The notes: generated by a model not told the origin, from the letters alone. A stretch of DNA of 64,000 bases from Burkholderiales bacterium (GCA_024235795.1 JACKLR010000002.1:961237-1025236), one strand, 5' to 3'; positions 45,754-55,462 are shown, counted from the stretch's first letter. Numbers and translations: made by a program.

Positions 45754-47508
45754 ATGAACCGTCAATCTTTATCCCACCGGCCACAAGCCAGCCTGCTGGT
45801 AATCGCAAGTATTGCAGGCGGGTTGGTGTGGTGGGCGTTGAAACTGGATGCACCGCTGGCCGGTGGTCATGTGGATTGGTTTTCGGCGTTTATCTATTTT
45901 ATGACCGGATTGTTTTGTCTGCACACAGTGATTCGCCTGCTTGAAAACCTCTCCCACTTCATTGATTTTCTTTCTAGCCGCAAATCATCGGGTCAGCATG
46001 GCAGCGCCGCATGGGCGAGCTTTAAAGAATATAAACATGCATTAATCAAAAACAAACGCGGCCCATTCTGGGGCCGTGCGTTAGACGGCCCCCGTCCTGC
46101 CTTACTCATTGATTTTGCGAGCAATTCTTTGACAGTAGCACCTGCGGGCAGCGGCAAAGGCATTTATACCGTTGTGACCAATATTATGAGTATTCGGCAT
46201 AGTAAAGTGGTCGCCGATTTCAAGGGCGAGTTGGTGTGCATGTGCAAGGCTGCGCTCGAAGCACGCGGCGAGATTGTTCGCGTTCTCAATCCCGGTCATT
46301 TATGGGGCGATATTATCGGTCAAAGTAATTCATATAGCCCACTGGATATAATCGCTGACGACCTCACGCGCCCAGGCGGTTTGCGGGATATGATGGATGA
46401 TCTGCGTGAGATGTGCACTCAAATCATGCCGGAACCGGGTGATAAGGAAACAGATAACTCCTATTTCCGGAAGGGCGGTAGACAATTGATTTCATACTGC
46501 ATTTTATTTGAAGTCATGGTTGATCTATATGACGCCACGTTATCTTCTGTCGCGCTGCTGATAGAAAACCGCACCCGTTTGGAAGACATGGCGCGATGGG
46601 TCGCCGGTGTCGATATTGAAGGCAAGCCACATCCTGACGGCCCGTTTCCGATAGAGTACAGCGAATGGGCCCAAGCTCACGATCCTGCGGATGTCGCGGA
46701 ATTTGCGCAATTGATCAGAGCCAGTGCGAAAAACCTCATTGCACTCATGTCAGGCGGTGATAACCGTACGTTTGACAGTTTCATAACAGGAGCGCAACAA
46801 GAACTGGCACCATTCGCCTTCGGCAGACTGGCTCCGGCCATGGGACGCTCGACATTTCGCATGAGTGACCTAAAGGAAGGCGATAAACCCACCACATTAT
46901 TCATCGTGGCCGATGCCAGCCGCATGGAAGCTTACAAGGCCTTTGTCGGTCTGATGCAGTGGTGCTGCATGACGGCTGTAAAACGCCATGAGAATAAAGA
47001 TCGTCCTGTGTATTACATATTGGATGAAGCCACCAATTACAAAGTAAACGGCCTTGAGAATTTGCTCACATGGGGCAGATCGTACGGGCTGCGCCTGCAT
47101 TTGATTTTTCAGGACTTGGCGGCGTTCGAGCGCACTTACGGCAAAACCGCGCTTGATACCTTATTAAGCGAAACTGAAATTCAACAATACCTCCCCGGAC
47201 AGCGTTCGCCCAAGACATTAGAACTTATTTCCAAACAAATGCTGGGGAATCAATCCATGATGGCAATCGGCACCAGTCGTTCCAATGAGCAACCCGGATT
47301 AAGTGAAAATTTGAGCGAGGCTGGCAGGCCATTAGCCACACCTGATGAAATCCGGCGCTTGAAAGCCGGCATTTTATTCGTACGCCAGCACCGCCCTATT
47401 TTGTTTGAACCCGTCTCATACGCCGAAATCGAGCCGTGGCGCTCGCAAGTCGGGATCAACCCCTTCCACGGCAAACCCTTCAAGAAGAAAGTGAAGATCA
47501 GATTATAG
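45754..47508 (+). CDS. Type IV coupling protein (VirD4/TraG-like)
   Basis: 584 residues. Two N-terminal membrane helices (about 10-27, 41-62), then an ATPase with Walker A in VAPAGSGKGIYTVV (about 129-142), Walker B YYILDEATNY (about 422), and LHLIFQDLAAFERTYG with the glutamine sensor. It docks the relaxase-DNA complex to a secretion channel. No VirB-type channel genes are present, so the element would need a helper conjugation system. Confidence 0.92.
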   Translation: MNRQSLSHRPQASLLVIASIAGGLVWWALKLDAPLAGGHVDWFSAFIYFMTGLFCLHTVIRLLENLSHFIDFLSSRKSSGQHGSAAWASFKEYKHALIKNKRGPFWGRALDGPRPALLIDFASNSLTVAPAGSGKGIYTVVTNIMSIRHSKVVADFKGELVCMCKAALEARGEIVRVLNPGHLWGDIIGQSNSYSPLDIIADDLTRPGGLRDMMDDLREMCTQIMPEPGDKETDNSYFRKGGRQLISYCILFEVMVDLYDATLSSVALLIENRTRLEDMARWVAGVDIEGKPHPDGPFPIEYSEWAQAHDPADVAEFAQLIRASAKNLIALMSGGDNRTFDSFITGAQQELAPFAFGRLAPAMGRSTFRMSDLKEGDKPTTLFIVADASRMEAYKAFVGLMQWCCMTAVKRHENKDRPVYYILDEATNYKVNGLENLLTWGRSYGLRLHLIFQDLAAFERTYGKTALDTLLSETEIQQYLPGQRSPKTLELISKQMLGNQSMMAIGTSRSNEQPGLSENLSEAGRPLATPDEIRRLKAGILFVRQHRPILFEPVSYAEIEPWRSQVGINPFHGKPFKKKVKIRL

Positions 47509-47520
47509 GAGAACGAACAC

Positions 47521-47802
47521 ATGAAAACCTTTTCACCCAGAAAATTCCGCCCGCTGTTATGGGCCTCAACGCTGCTGCGCGGCTTGGCTTATCTGCTGCG
47601 CCACTGGTTGTTGATCGTGATCGCCGCATTGGTGATTTCACCCATAGGGCCGCATTTGCTGGTCTGGTACAGCTATACCGATTACGGGGCATACAAAGGG
47701 ATGAACGAATGTACTTACCTCGGTGGCGGCGGGCTGATTGAAATCAATGATGGCGATATCTGCCCGGTCATTGTGATCTTTGACCGCAGAGATATGGATT
47801 AA
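47521..47802 (+). CDS. Small membrane protein following the coupling protein
   Basis: 93 residues, one strong hydrophobic segment (about 27-51), preceded by an AGGAGA site 12 bp after the coupling protein stop. No family recognised. Confidence 0.6.
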   Translation: MKTFSPRKFRPLLWASTLLRGLAYLLRHWLLIVIAALVISPIGPHLLVWYSYTDYGAYKGMNECTYLGGGGLIEINDGDICPVIVIFDRRDMD

Positions 47803-47899
47803 ACCCAGAAAGAATAATTATGAATTTGCCGTCCGGCCCGCCTGCTGGCCGGGCAGCAGTCATAAACATGCAGGCAAATAATTCTATAAGGAGACAACC

Positions 47900-48178
47900 A
47901 TGAATGAAGACAACGTAAATACGGGCCGAAAACCTGATCAGATCGCTTACTCGGTCAAAGAGTCGCCCGATGGCAAGGGATACTGGAACCGGGTCGGTGC
48001 GGCATGGAATCACAAGGATGGACATGGCACTGAAATTATTCTCGATAGTACCCCTGTAAATGGGCGCATTTCCCTGCGTGATCAACGTGATCAGCGCATG
48101 CAGGGCTATCAGGATGAGCGCGATACGCACCAAGCTGTAAATGACGGTCAAACCCGAAACCATGGCCGGGAACGATAA
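47900..48178 (+). CDS. Small conserved protein of mobilizable elements
   Basis: 92 residues, AAGGAGA site. The core KGYWNRVGAAWNHKDGHG and ILDSTPVNGRISLRD follows a pattern I associate with short hypothetical proteins of integrative elements. Its 3' end overlaps the next gene by 38 bp. Function unknown. Confidence 0.7.
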   Translation: MNEDNVNTGRKPDQIAYSVKESPDGKGYWNRVGAAWNHKDGHGTEIILDSTPVNGRISLRDQRDQRMQGYQDERDTHQAVNDGQTRNHGRER

Positions 48179-48653
48179 CAAGGACGATTTCAGGAAGCGC
48201 AACGGGAATGTTTCCCCGCGAACGACGAGTTTTGCGGGGAAGCACCCGGAACTGGCCAGAGATATGCCTGATCGTTTTCGTGAAGCACCGCCAAATCGCC
48301 GTGAGTTTGACCATGCACGTGACCACTATATCAGTATGCAATTAATGGATATGGAGAAAACCGAGGCACAGCGGCGCGGTGAGAGTGAGCGCAGTGGTCG
48401 CAACTCTGAAATGGTGAAGCTTAACAAACCGTTTCCCGAACTGCGACCCGCCAACGAACTGGCCCCGATCCGCCAAGCGTTTAACCGTGCATGGTTGCGC
48501 GAGCAACGCGAAGCGCGTTTGGCCGAGCTTGAAAGGCAGCGCCAGCGTGAAGAGCAAAATGCCATTCAGGAAAGAGTGATTGAACAATCTGCAAAAGACA
48601 TGGAAAAGGAATGGGCCAGAAAAGCACAGGAAGAACACGTACCGCAGCGCTAG
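48141..48653 (+). CDS. Charged helical protein of the mobilisation module
   Basis: 170 residues; the start may be the second ATG at 48162. Highly charged, rich in Arg, Glu and Gln, with a C-terminal coiled coil (about 115-165). It overlaps the preceding gene. No family recognised. Confidence 0.55.
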   Translation: MTVKPETMAGNDNKDDFRKRNGNVSPRTTSFAGKHPELARDMPDRFREAPPNRREFDHARDHYISMQLMDMEKTEAQRRGESERSGRNSEMVKLNKPFPELRPANELAPIRQAFNRAWLREQREARLAELERQRQREEQNAIQERVIEQSAKDMEKEWARKAQEEHVPQR

Positions 48654-48850
48654 ACCCGATGGATAAATTTGATACGAAAAAATGAAAAGATTTCCCAAAA
48701 AATGATACCAGCGACGTTAGATTTTTATTGCCCGCCGGTAAAAAATATGTTCTCTATTTGTTCACTTTTGATGCGTTTCGAACAGAGAGAGGGACACAGC
48801 TACTAACCAATACATTACAAGGCAAGGCCTTGAAAAAAGGAGGGTGCGAT

Positions 48851-49150
48851 ATGCACGACAAAATTATAAATACAGATAGCAAATTAACAAAAAAAGATAC
48901 TGCTGCGCCGTTAAAATTTGAACCGGATGATTACCGGCATCATCTTGACGAATTCGATCTGACGCAAGAGCAGCAAAATGAATTGCTGGAATCGTTATGG
49001 ATGATCATGAGTACAATGGTTGATATCGGCTGGGGTGTTGATACCGTCCAGATTTTATTACCCGATCTGTTTGCAGAAGTTGCACCGGATTCTGAAAAGT
49101 TGCTAGAGTCTAGGAACACGTCTGAATTAGATCAAACCGTTGATACTTGA
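48851..49150 (+). CDS. Small acidic protein ahead of the large serine recombinase
   Basis: 99 residues from the ATG at 48851, which has an AAGGAGGG site; a longer frame from 48728 lacks one. Core YRHHLDEFDLTQEQQNELLE and LWMIMSTMVDIGWGVD. Small proteins like this are common directly before serine recombinases of integrative elements. It ends 16 bp before the recombinase; possible excision or regulatory partner. Confidence 0.7.
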   Translation: MHDKIINTDSKLTKKDTAAPLKFEPDDYRHHLDEFDLTQEQQNELLESLWMIMSTMVDIGWGVDTVQILLPDLFAEVAPDSEKLLESRNTSELDQTVDT

Positions 49151-49166
49151 GGAAAGGTAGAAGAGG

Positions 49167-50774
49167 ATGACAAACGATATTCCTACAAAAGCGCTCATCT
49201 ATTGCAGAGTTTCCGATACAAAACAAAAACTTGAAGGCAGCGGGCTGGAAAGTCAGGAATTCCGCTGCCGTCAATATGCTGCTGAAAAAGGCTACACAAT
49301 AGACAAAGTGTTCCATGATGACGTATCGGGAGGTGGTGATTTTGCCAAGCGCCCCGGCATGATCGCACTATTGTCTTATCTTGAGAAAAACCAGAAGACC
49401 GGTTATGTCGTGATCTTCGATGATCTCAAGCGCTTGGCCCGCGATACCATGTTTCACTGGCAGTTACGTCATGCCATGGCAAATTTTGGAGCGCGGCTGG
49501 AATGTCTTAACTATAAATTTGACGATAGTCCAGAAGGCGAATTTGTGGAGACGCTTTTTGCAGCGCAAGGCCAACTAGAGCGCAAGCAAATCGGGCGGCA
49601 AACACGGCAAAAGACTCAGGCGCGGCTCGAAGCCGGTTATTACGCTTTTGTCGCCCCTGTTGGCTACCAATACCGCAAAACGAAGGGAAACGGCAAAATG
49701 ATCTTCGTGGATGAAGCTGTTGCCCCGGCGCTACGCGAAGCCATGGAAGGTTTTGCATCGGGACGGTTTCAGACTAAGCGCGAGGTGAAATACTTTCTGG
49801 AAAGCCGCCCGGAATTTCCCAAAACAGCCAGCGGTAAACTTGGCAATAACCGCGTTGATAAAATACTCGGTAATCCGTTGTATGCCGGATATGTTGAGTA
49901 CGAACCGTGGGACGTGAGTCTGCGTAAAGGTCAGCATGAAGGCATTATCAGCTATGAAACTTTTTTGAAAATACAAGAGCGTTTAAAGGGGCGCGCGTAT
50001 GTTCCGGCGCGTAAAGACCTTAATCTGGATTTTCCTCTGCGCGGTAGTGTAACCTGCGAATGCGGTAATGCGCTGACCGCCGCTTGGTCAAAAAGCAGAA
50101 CAGGTAAACTGCATCCCTACTATGTGTGCCAGAACAGAAAATGCGAATATAAAGGGAAATCAATCCGGCGTGATGTGCTGGAGGGGGAATTTGAAACCCT
50201 GCTGAAACAACTCACACCGACACGTAACCTCATGGCTGTTGCTACGGATATGTTCAAAGCACTGTGGAAACACCGTGAAGCCACACAACATACGCTTCAT
50301 AAAACACTGGAGCAGGAAATGAGCAGTAACCAGCGCAAAGTCGATCAACTCCTCGATAGAATTGTCGATGCGGATTCGCCACTGGTAGCCAAAGCGCTCG
50401 AAAAGCGTATTGATGACTTGCAAACCCACCAACACGTATTAGAGGAAAAAATAAACAATTGTGGGCGTCCGATTAGGTCTTATGACGAAATGTATCGAAC
50501 CGCTCTGCAATTTCTAACACAACCGCATAAAATATGGGCTCACGGACGGTTTGAGGACAAACGAGCAGTGCTGAAACTCACCTTCACTGACCGCCTGACC
50601 TATGTGCGAAACAAGGGGTATCGAACCCCTGATTTATCATTGCCTTTCAAGCTGTTAGGTGATGGTTTTGGGCAGAAAATGGAAATGGTGGCCAAGGGCG
50701 GAATCGAACCACCGACACAAGGATTTTCAGTCACAAATTCCACATATTTATGCGTATTTATGAGAATCTATTAA
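49167..50774 (+). CDS. Large serine recombinase (element integrase)
   Basis: 535 residues. Catalytic domain with the serine in LIYCRVSDTKQ (about residue 13), arginines in FDDLKRLARDT, and the GQLERKQIGRQT helix; recombinase domain (GYQYRK...); zinc-ribbon region CECGNALTAAW...CQNRKCEYKG (about 291-335); then a coiled coil. The natural ending looks like LTYVRNKGYRTPDLSLPFKLLG; the last 30 residues (GGIEPPTQGFS...) are translated from a tRNA-Phe 3' fragment read backwards. It most likely integrates and excises the 15.6-50.7 kb element. Confidence 0.92.
   Translation: MTNDIPTKALIYCRVSDTKQKLEGSGLESQEFRCRQYAAEKGYTIDKVFHDDVSGGGDFAKRPGMIALLSYLEKNQKTGYVVIFDDLKRLARDTMFHWQLRHAMANFGARLECLNYKFDDSPEGEFVETLFAAQGQLERKQIGRQTRQKTQARLEAGYYAFVAPVGYQYRKTKGNGKMIFVDEAVAPALREAMEGFASGRFQTKREVKYFLESRPEFPKTASGKLGNNRVDKILGNPLYAGYVEYEPWDVSLRKGQHEGIISYETFLKIQERLKGRAYVPARKDLNLDFPLRGSVTCECGNALTAAWSKSRTGKLHPYYVCQNRKCEYKGKSIRRDVLEGEFETLLKQLTPTRNLMAVATDMFKALWKHREATQHTLHKTLEQEMSSNQRKVDQLLDRIVDADSPLVAKALEKRIDDLQTHQHVLEEKINNCGRPIRSYDEMYRTALQFLTQPHKIWAHGRFEDKRAVLKLTFTDRLTYVRNKGYRTPDLSLPFKLLGDGFGQKMEMVAKGGIEPPTQGFSVTNSTYLCVFMRIY
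50686..50731 (-). other. tRNA-Phe 3' half, attachment-site fragment
   Basis: On the minus strand this reads ACTGAAAATCC (anticodon loop with GAA), the T-arm GGTTCGATTCC and the acceptor end CCTTGGCCACCA. Upstream of the anticodon loop the sequence no longer matches a tRNA, so only the 3' half is present. Such halves are left when an integrase inserts into a tRNA 3' end; the intact gene should lie to the right, at the far end of the island. Confidence 0.85.
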
Positions 50775-50889
50775 TATACGCAAACATTTACACAGAGCGG
50801 CTTTCAGGGTAAATTAGTCATTTACGTGCATTGATGAGAATATACCAAAATGCTCCTGAAATGTAACCCCGGTGTAACCCCAAATTCCC

Positions 50890-52083
50890 ATGGCCGAAAA
50901 ATTTAACTTCACAAAAGCTGAGATTGATTCTCTCCCGTTGCCCATGAATGGGAAACGGGATACATACCAAGACACGAAAGTAAGTGGATTACACCTACGT
51001 ATTTCATCAACCGGCATTAAAACATTTAGCGTCTTTAAGCGCATCAAAGGTGGCAATCCTGAACGTATAACACTGGGACGCTACCCCGACATGACGATTG
51101 ATCAGGCAAGGCGTAAAACCATGGAGATTAATCTGGTCATTGCAGATGGGAGAAATCCTGCTGAAGCTAAACGCAAACTAAAGTCTGAATTACTTTTTGG
51201 TGAATTGTTTGAAGAATATCTGGAAAGACATTCAAAACCTAAGAAAAAAACCTGGACTGAGGATCTGGATAAATACAAGAATCATATCGAAAAGCCACTG
51301 GGGAAAAGAAAATTATCAGAAATCGACCGAGCAGCAATTTCACTTATTCATAGCAATGTAACCAAAGCAGGATACCCAATTGCGGCCAATCGGATTTTAG
51401 CTCTGATTTCAAGTGTGTTTGGATGGGCAATATCAGCAGGGCTTTGGGAAAACAACCCGGCTATTGGCATCAGGCGTAATAAAGAAAAAAGTCGAGACCG
51501 GTTCATTCAAAGTGATGAGCTGCCAAGATTCTTTCAGGCGCTTTCAGAAGAATCAAATGGAACGGTTAGAGATTATGTTTTGATCTCACTATTAACCGGT
51601 GCACGCAGATCAAATGTATGTAGCATGAAATGGCAGGATATCAACTTCGACCGTGCAGAGTGGCGTATCGACGAAACAAAAAACGATATACCCCAAACGG
51701 TAACGCTTTCACCAGAAGCGATTGAGGTTTTGCAAAACCGGAAATCAGATGATAGTGAATTTGTTTTTCCCGGTATCGGCAAATCAGGACACCTTCAGGA
51801 ACCAAGAAAAGGGTGGGAACGCATATTAAAACGCGCAGGAATAAAAGATTTGCGGCTTCATGATCTAAGGCGCACTTTGGGAAGCTGGCAAGCAAAGACC
51901 GGCGCATCGCTGGCGATTATTGGCAAATCACTTAACCATAAGAACCAAAATACAACGGCGATTTATGCGCGGCTTGATCTCGACCCGGTTAGAGACTCGG
52001 TTAATACAGCCACAAGCGCAATGCTTGCAGCAGGTGGGCTAACAAAGCCAGGTGAAATTGTTCAATTTAAGAAAAAGAAATGA
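50890..52083 (+). CDS. P4-like tyrosine integrase
   Basis: 397 residues. N-terminal DUF4102-type domain (PMNGKRDTYQDTKVSGLHLR, ITLGRYPDMTIDQAR), core-binding domain, and catalytic domain with the arginine in TGARRSNV (about 236), HDLRR (about 323), histidine in SLNHKN and tyrosine in TTAIYARLD (about 357). All catalytic residues present. It lies 159 bp from the tRNA-Phe fragment and is transcribed into the BREX island, as expected for the island's integrase. Confidence 0.93.
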   Translation: MAEKFNFTKAEIDSLPLPMNGKRDTYQDTKVSGLHLRISSTGIKTFSVFKRIKGGNPERITLGRYPDMTIDQARRKTMEINLVIADGRNPAEAKRKLKSELLFGELFEEYLERHSKPKKKTWTEDLDKYKNHIEKPLGKRKLSEIDRAAISLIHSNVTKAGYPIAANRILALISSVFGWAISAGLWENNPAIGIRRNKEKSRDRFIQSDELPRFFQALSEESNGTVRDYVLISLLTGARRSNVCSMKWQDINFDRAEWRIDETKNDIPQTVTLSPEAIEVLQNRKSDDSEFVFPGIGKSGHLQEPRKGWERILKRAGIKDLRLHDLRRTLGSWQAKTGASLAIIGKSLNHKNQNTTAIYARLDLDPVRDSVNTATSAMLAAGGLTKPGEIVQFKKKK

Positions 52084-52155
52084 TGAATTGCAATATTTAT
52101 GGGTATTAGTGTTTTTGGCAATTAAAGTTATCAAGCTTGAATAAAGCTGGAAGAT

Positions 52156-53028
52156 TTATTGGTTAACTCGAATACCACGGCATATTGGAAAACTGGAACA
52201 TCCCCAAAATCTGCCACCGGCATTTGCGCCTTTCTGGGCTATTCGTTTTACCATCGACCGTCCACATTTTGGGCAATTCGGCACAATCGTTGATATTTCA
52301 GTTTCAGGCAAAGTTTTCAAAGAAGACATCAGTTTATTAGCAGTTTGGTTCGAGTTATCCTTGGTGATTTTTTCAATCATAGCTGTAAGCCTAACACCAT
52401 CAATTAAATCGATATTTTGCCCTTTAGCGAAAGATTGTGCTTCAGCTGTAAAAATACCGGACGTTACCACGAATCCGCCCGTAGCGCCTTTTGTTACCAT
52501 TACTCCGAGCAGTTCGCGCACGACGTTAACTGAAACTTTATACGCACGCCACTGCTTGCATTGCACAAGAAACAGTTCGTTGTCTTTTTTAAGTATTAAA
52601 TCGATGCCGCTATCTGCACCGCCACCGCCTGTTTCAACAACCGAATAACCTTGCATTCGAAAAATCTCACCAACAAGCAACTCAAAATCTTTCCAATCCA
52701 TTTCGCGAAGCATATTGCCGGAAGTATCATGAGTAACTGTTTTGACAAGGTTTTTTCGCTTGCTTCGCCCGAAGAAAGATGCCATGGCGCTGATAAAAAA
52801 CAGGGCTGGCAGAATATATTGCCCGTAGTAGGCGAGATTTTTTCCTACCTGATCAATAATCATATGACCCACTTGTCCAAGCGCAACATTGGTTTTAGGC
52901 ACGTCAAGTGAGGCATAATGGTGCAGAGCAACATAAGCGGTAGCTGCAAGAATCACGCCTATCCACCAGGGAAATGCTGCAGTTATGGTTAATATATCGT
53001 CGACAAGGCCGGTTTTTCTTCTTCCCAT
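52156..53028 (-). CDS. Mrr-like restriction endonuclease with membrane anchor and zinc finger
   Basis: 290 residues. Two N-terminal hydrophobic segments (about 14-32 and 62-82), then an Mrr_cat domain: WKDFELLVGEIFRMQGYSV, GADSGIDLIL (aspartate) and LVQCKQW (QxK) with VVRELLGVM, and a C-terminal topoisomerase-type zinc finger (CPKCGRSM...GCSSFPICRG). Proteins of this plan cut modified or foreign DNA, and are frequent island cargo. It begins 8 bp after the 53037 gene on the same strand. Confidence 0.87.
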   Translation of the reverse strand: MGRRKTGLVDDILTITAAFPWWIGVILAATAYVALHHYASLDVPKTNVALGQVGHMIIDQVGKNLAYYGQYILPALFFISAMASFFGRSKRKNLVKTVTHDTSGNMLREMDWKDFELLVGEIFRMQGYSVVETGGGGADSGIDLILKKDNELFLVQCKQWRAYKVSVNVVRELLGVMVTKGATGGFVVTSGIFTAEAQSFAKGQNIDLIDGVRLTAMIEKITKDNSNQTANKLMSSLKTLPETEISTIVPNCPKCGRSMVKRIAQKGANAGGRFWGCSSFPICRGIRVNQ

Positions 53029-53036
53029 AATTTTAT

Positions 53037-54059
53037 CTATCCTGTTGTGTTGGAATCATTAATCGAGTTATTTGAAGAATTAATCTCAGTGATTAATTGA
53101 ATTCGTCTGGTTTTTCCAGACTCATTGTGAGATTGATGAAGATTGATATCCCGTAATCGATAAAATGTCCGGAACCTTCCATTCGGTAATGGTTCGTCGA
53201 AAATTTCAAAACACTTCGATGCCACTAACAGTTTTTTGAAAGAATCATATCCATATTTCGCTTTCATTTTAGCCACTTCATTTGGCGCTTCTTCATGCAC
53301 CAACTGTCCGGCACGAGCAAGGCAGGTCCAGCCATCAGCACGGCTGATTCGGGTTGAGATATCGCAAAACAGTTGTATTAACGGACTTCCTTGCAATAGC
53401 ATCAAATTGAGACATTGATTAAACTCCTCCGAAGCAAAATGACTGGCATGTTCTTGAAATGCTTGGTGCATCGTTTCGACGACTGATTTTAGATGTTCCC
53501 AGGTCGGCAAGATTTTTTGACGCTGTTCATCAAGGTACTCACAGACAATAGATAATTGTTCCGGTGAATCCGTGCGCCAATAAGGCAGGAACTGGTGTAC
53601 CAATTGATTGCGTTCTTCACGCACCAATTCAAAGTTCCGGCATTGCAATTCATAAAACTTGTCATCACCTGTAAATTTAAAAGAGAAAAATAACCAAGGA
53701 CCAGATAGCTCTTGCGGCCCCTGTTGTTCTTCATTGGCATCAGATAGAATCTCATCGATATATCGTTGAATGAGGAGCCCCAGCATATCTTTCTGAATCC
53801 CATTGACACGATTTTCTTTGTTAATTGCCAGTTCATGGACGTACCCATGCATTCGCGAATTACCCAGAATTCTTTTCAGCATATATTCAATCTGCTGGAA
53901 AATCAGCAGATTCCTGCCGATTTTTCGTAACACTTCAGCTTCCAGGTTTTGCGGTGCGGTTTGTTGATCTGAGTCCATTTGCCGGGAGTTTCGTTGTTCT
54001 GACATCTCATTAATGACGGCATCTAACCATTCGAAATTAGGCTGCACCTCGTTAACCAA
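53037..54059 (-). CDS. HEPN-like and OST-HTH (LOTUS) domain protein
   Basis: 340 residues from TTG at 54059 (or ATG at 54005; neither has a good ribosome site). Middle region: VREERNQLVHQFL carries R-x4-H, the HEPN RNase motif (about residue 150). C-terminal region: TCLARAGQLV...KYGYDSFKKLLVASKCFEIF (about 243-303) matches the winged helix of OST-HTH/LOTUS RNA-binding domains. Inferred: RNA-targeting protein. It is divergent from the BREX operon, sharing about 180 bp of promoter region with it. Confidence 0.65.
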   Translation of the reverse strand: MVNEVQPNFEWLDAVINEMSEQRNSRQMDSDQQTAPQNLEAEVLRKIGRNLLIFQQIEYMLKRILGNSRMHGYVHELAINKENRVNGIQKDMLGLLIQRYIDEILSDANEEQQGPQELSGPWLFFSFKFTGDDKFYELQCRNFELVREERNQLVHQFLPYWRTDSPEQLSIVCEYLDEQRQKILPTWEHLKSVVETMHQAFQEHASHFASEEFNQCLNLMLLQGSPLIQLFCDISTRISRADGWTCLARAGQLVHEEAPNEVAKMKAKYGYDSFKKLLVASKCFEIFDEPLPNGRFRTFYRLRDINLHQSHNESGKTRRIQLITEINSSNNSINDSNTTG

Positions 54060-54239
54060 TCAAGAAATTTAAAAAATAAAACAGCTTTTTTGAGTTAATA
54101 AAGAAACAAATACTTAGCCCTGTGTCAGCCCTGTGTCGTTTCGTGTTCTACAGATCATTCTGAACCAGATATAATTGTTAAATTTATCGATTGCTGATCA
54201 ATGGTTCGGTCAAGCATACAAAAGGATTCAAGATCACGA

Positions 54240-54854
54240 ATGAGTCACGATAGATACATTATGTCTTTTACAACCGGTGGGCTATTTCACCGCGAATCAG
54301 AGAAGCTGGCCGGGTTGTATCTTGAATTCAGAGACTGGATCGTGGTACGAAATAAAGTAATTGATGAAAACCTTTTACAAGCCAGAACACTAAATACCCA
54401 GAAGCGGATATGCCGCGAGGTTATCGCGCGCTTAAAAACATTCAGTACTGAAGAATTGGGGTTTTTGATAGATGCCAGTCGTCAAGAGCAGATCTATCTG
54501 CTTTGGATCGCAGCATGTCGTCGATACAAGTTTATTGCAGATTTTGCAGTAGAAGTCCTTCGAGAACGCTTTATTACTTTGAAGACTGACCTAAATCATG
54601 AAGATTTTGATGCTTTTCTAAACAGAAAATCAGAATGGCACACAGAGCTTGATGAGATTCGCCCAACAACAAGAAATAAATTGCGGCAGGTTTTGTTCAA
54701 AATGCTACACGAAGCTGGCCTGCTAACAGCGAACAACATGATAAATACCACCATACTCACTCCAAAGTTAATTGACTTGGTAGTTCGTACTAACCGCCGG
54801 GATTTACTCTACTTCCCAATATTTGAATCAGACTTAAAGCGAATAGCGCAGTGA
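54240..54854 (+). CDS. brxA: BREX protein BrxA
   Basis: 204 residues from the ATG at 54240 (an upstream ATG at 54201 is in frame; the family starts near MSxxRYxMSFTTGG, favouring 54240). DUF1819, a small helical DNA-binding protein. Seen: YIMSFTTGGLFHRESEKLA, SRQEQIYLLWIAACRRY and TRNKLRQVLFKMLHEAGLL. First gene of the type 1 BREX operon, overlapping brxB. Confidence 0.9.
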   Translation: MSHDRYIMSFTTGGLFHRESEKLAGLYLEFRDWIVVRNKVIDENLLQARTLNTQKRICREVIARLKTFSTEELGFLIDASRQEQIYLLWIAACRRYKFIADFAVEVLRERFITLKTDLNHEDFDAFLNRKSEWHTELDEIRPTTRNKLRQVLFKMLHEAGLLTANNMINTTILTPKLIDLVVRTNRRDLLYFPIFESDLKRIAQ

Positions 54855-55462
54855 AATCGGATATCGCCAGAATGCCAATACAAGACAGATTTCAGCATCT
54901 CTTTGCCGTAATCTCGGGCCAACGTTTTCTCAACAAGCAGGGTCTCGGTAACGAAATTCCATTCTTCATTTGTCCTTTCAAACCGGAAGAAGCCGTTGAA
55001 ATGGAGCGACTCCAGCGTCAACTGATCAATCGTCTAGGGCAAGCTGGCATCAGGATTCTGGAAATCAATCTGTATGACCTTGCTATAGAAATTCTCAAGG
55101 AACGTGATATCTGGAATCAGATTCTTGAGATGGAGGAATCGGTTTCCAAGGAACAGCTTAAAGAACTGCTGCAAGGCGTACTGGACCCTGAAGCGCATCT
55201 TGTTCCGGCTATCGCGACCAAGCTGGCAAAAACGGATTTCGAGGTTCTTTTTCTGTCCGGTGTTGGCGAGGTGTTCCCCTATATCCGTTCACACAATGTT
55301 TTGAATAATTTGCAAAGTACGGCAAAGGAAAAACCGACCGTCATGTTTTTTCCGGGAGCTTACACCCACTCTCTGGAAGCAGGTGCGTCGCTCGATCTAT
55401 TCGGAAGACTGCATGACGACAAGTATTACCGGGCATTCAATATTTTTCACTGCGAAGCATAA
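54851..55462 (+). CDS. brxB: BREX protein BrxB
   Basis: 203 residues if it starts at the GTG at 54851, which overlaps the brxA stop (GTGA); ATG at 54872 gives 196 and fits the family start MPIQDRFQHLFAVISGQRF. DUF1788: NEIPFFICPF, FLSGVGEVFPYIRSHNVLNN and VMFFPGAYTHSLEAG. Required for BREX methylation and defence in studied systems; exact role open. Confidence 0.92.
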   Translation: MKSDIARMPIQDRFQHLFAVISGQRFLNKQGLGNEIPFFICPFKPEEAVEMERLQRQLINRLGQAGIRILEINLYDLAIEILKERDIWNQILEMEESVSKEQLKELLQGVLDPEAHLVPAIATKLAKTDFEVLFLSGVGEVFPYIRSHNVLNNLQSTAKEKPTVMFFPGAYTHSLEAGASLDLFGRLHDDKYYRAFNIFHCEA

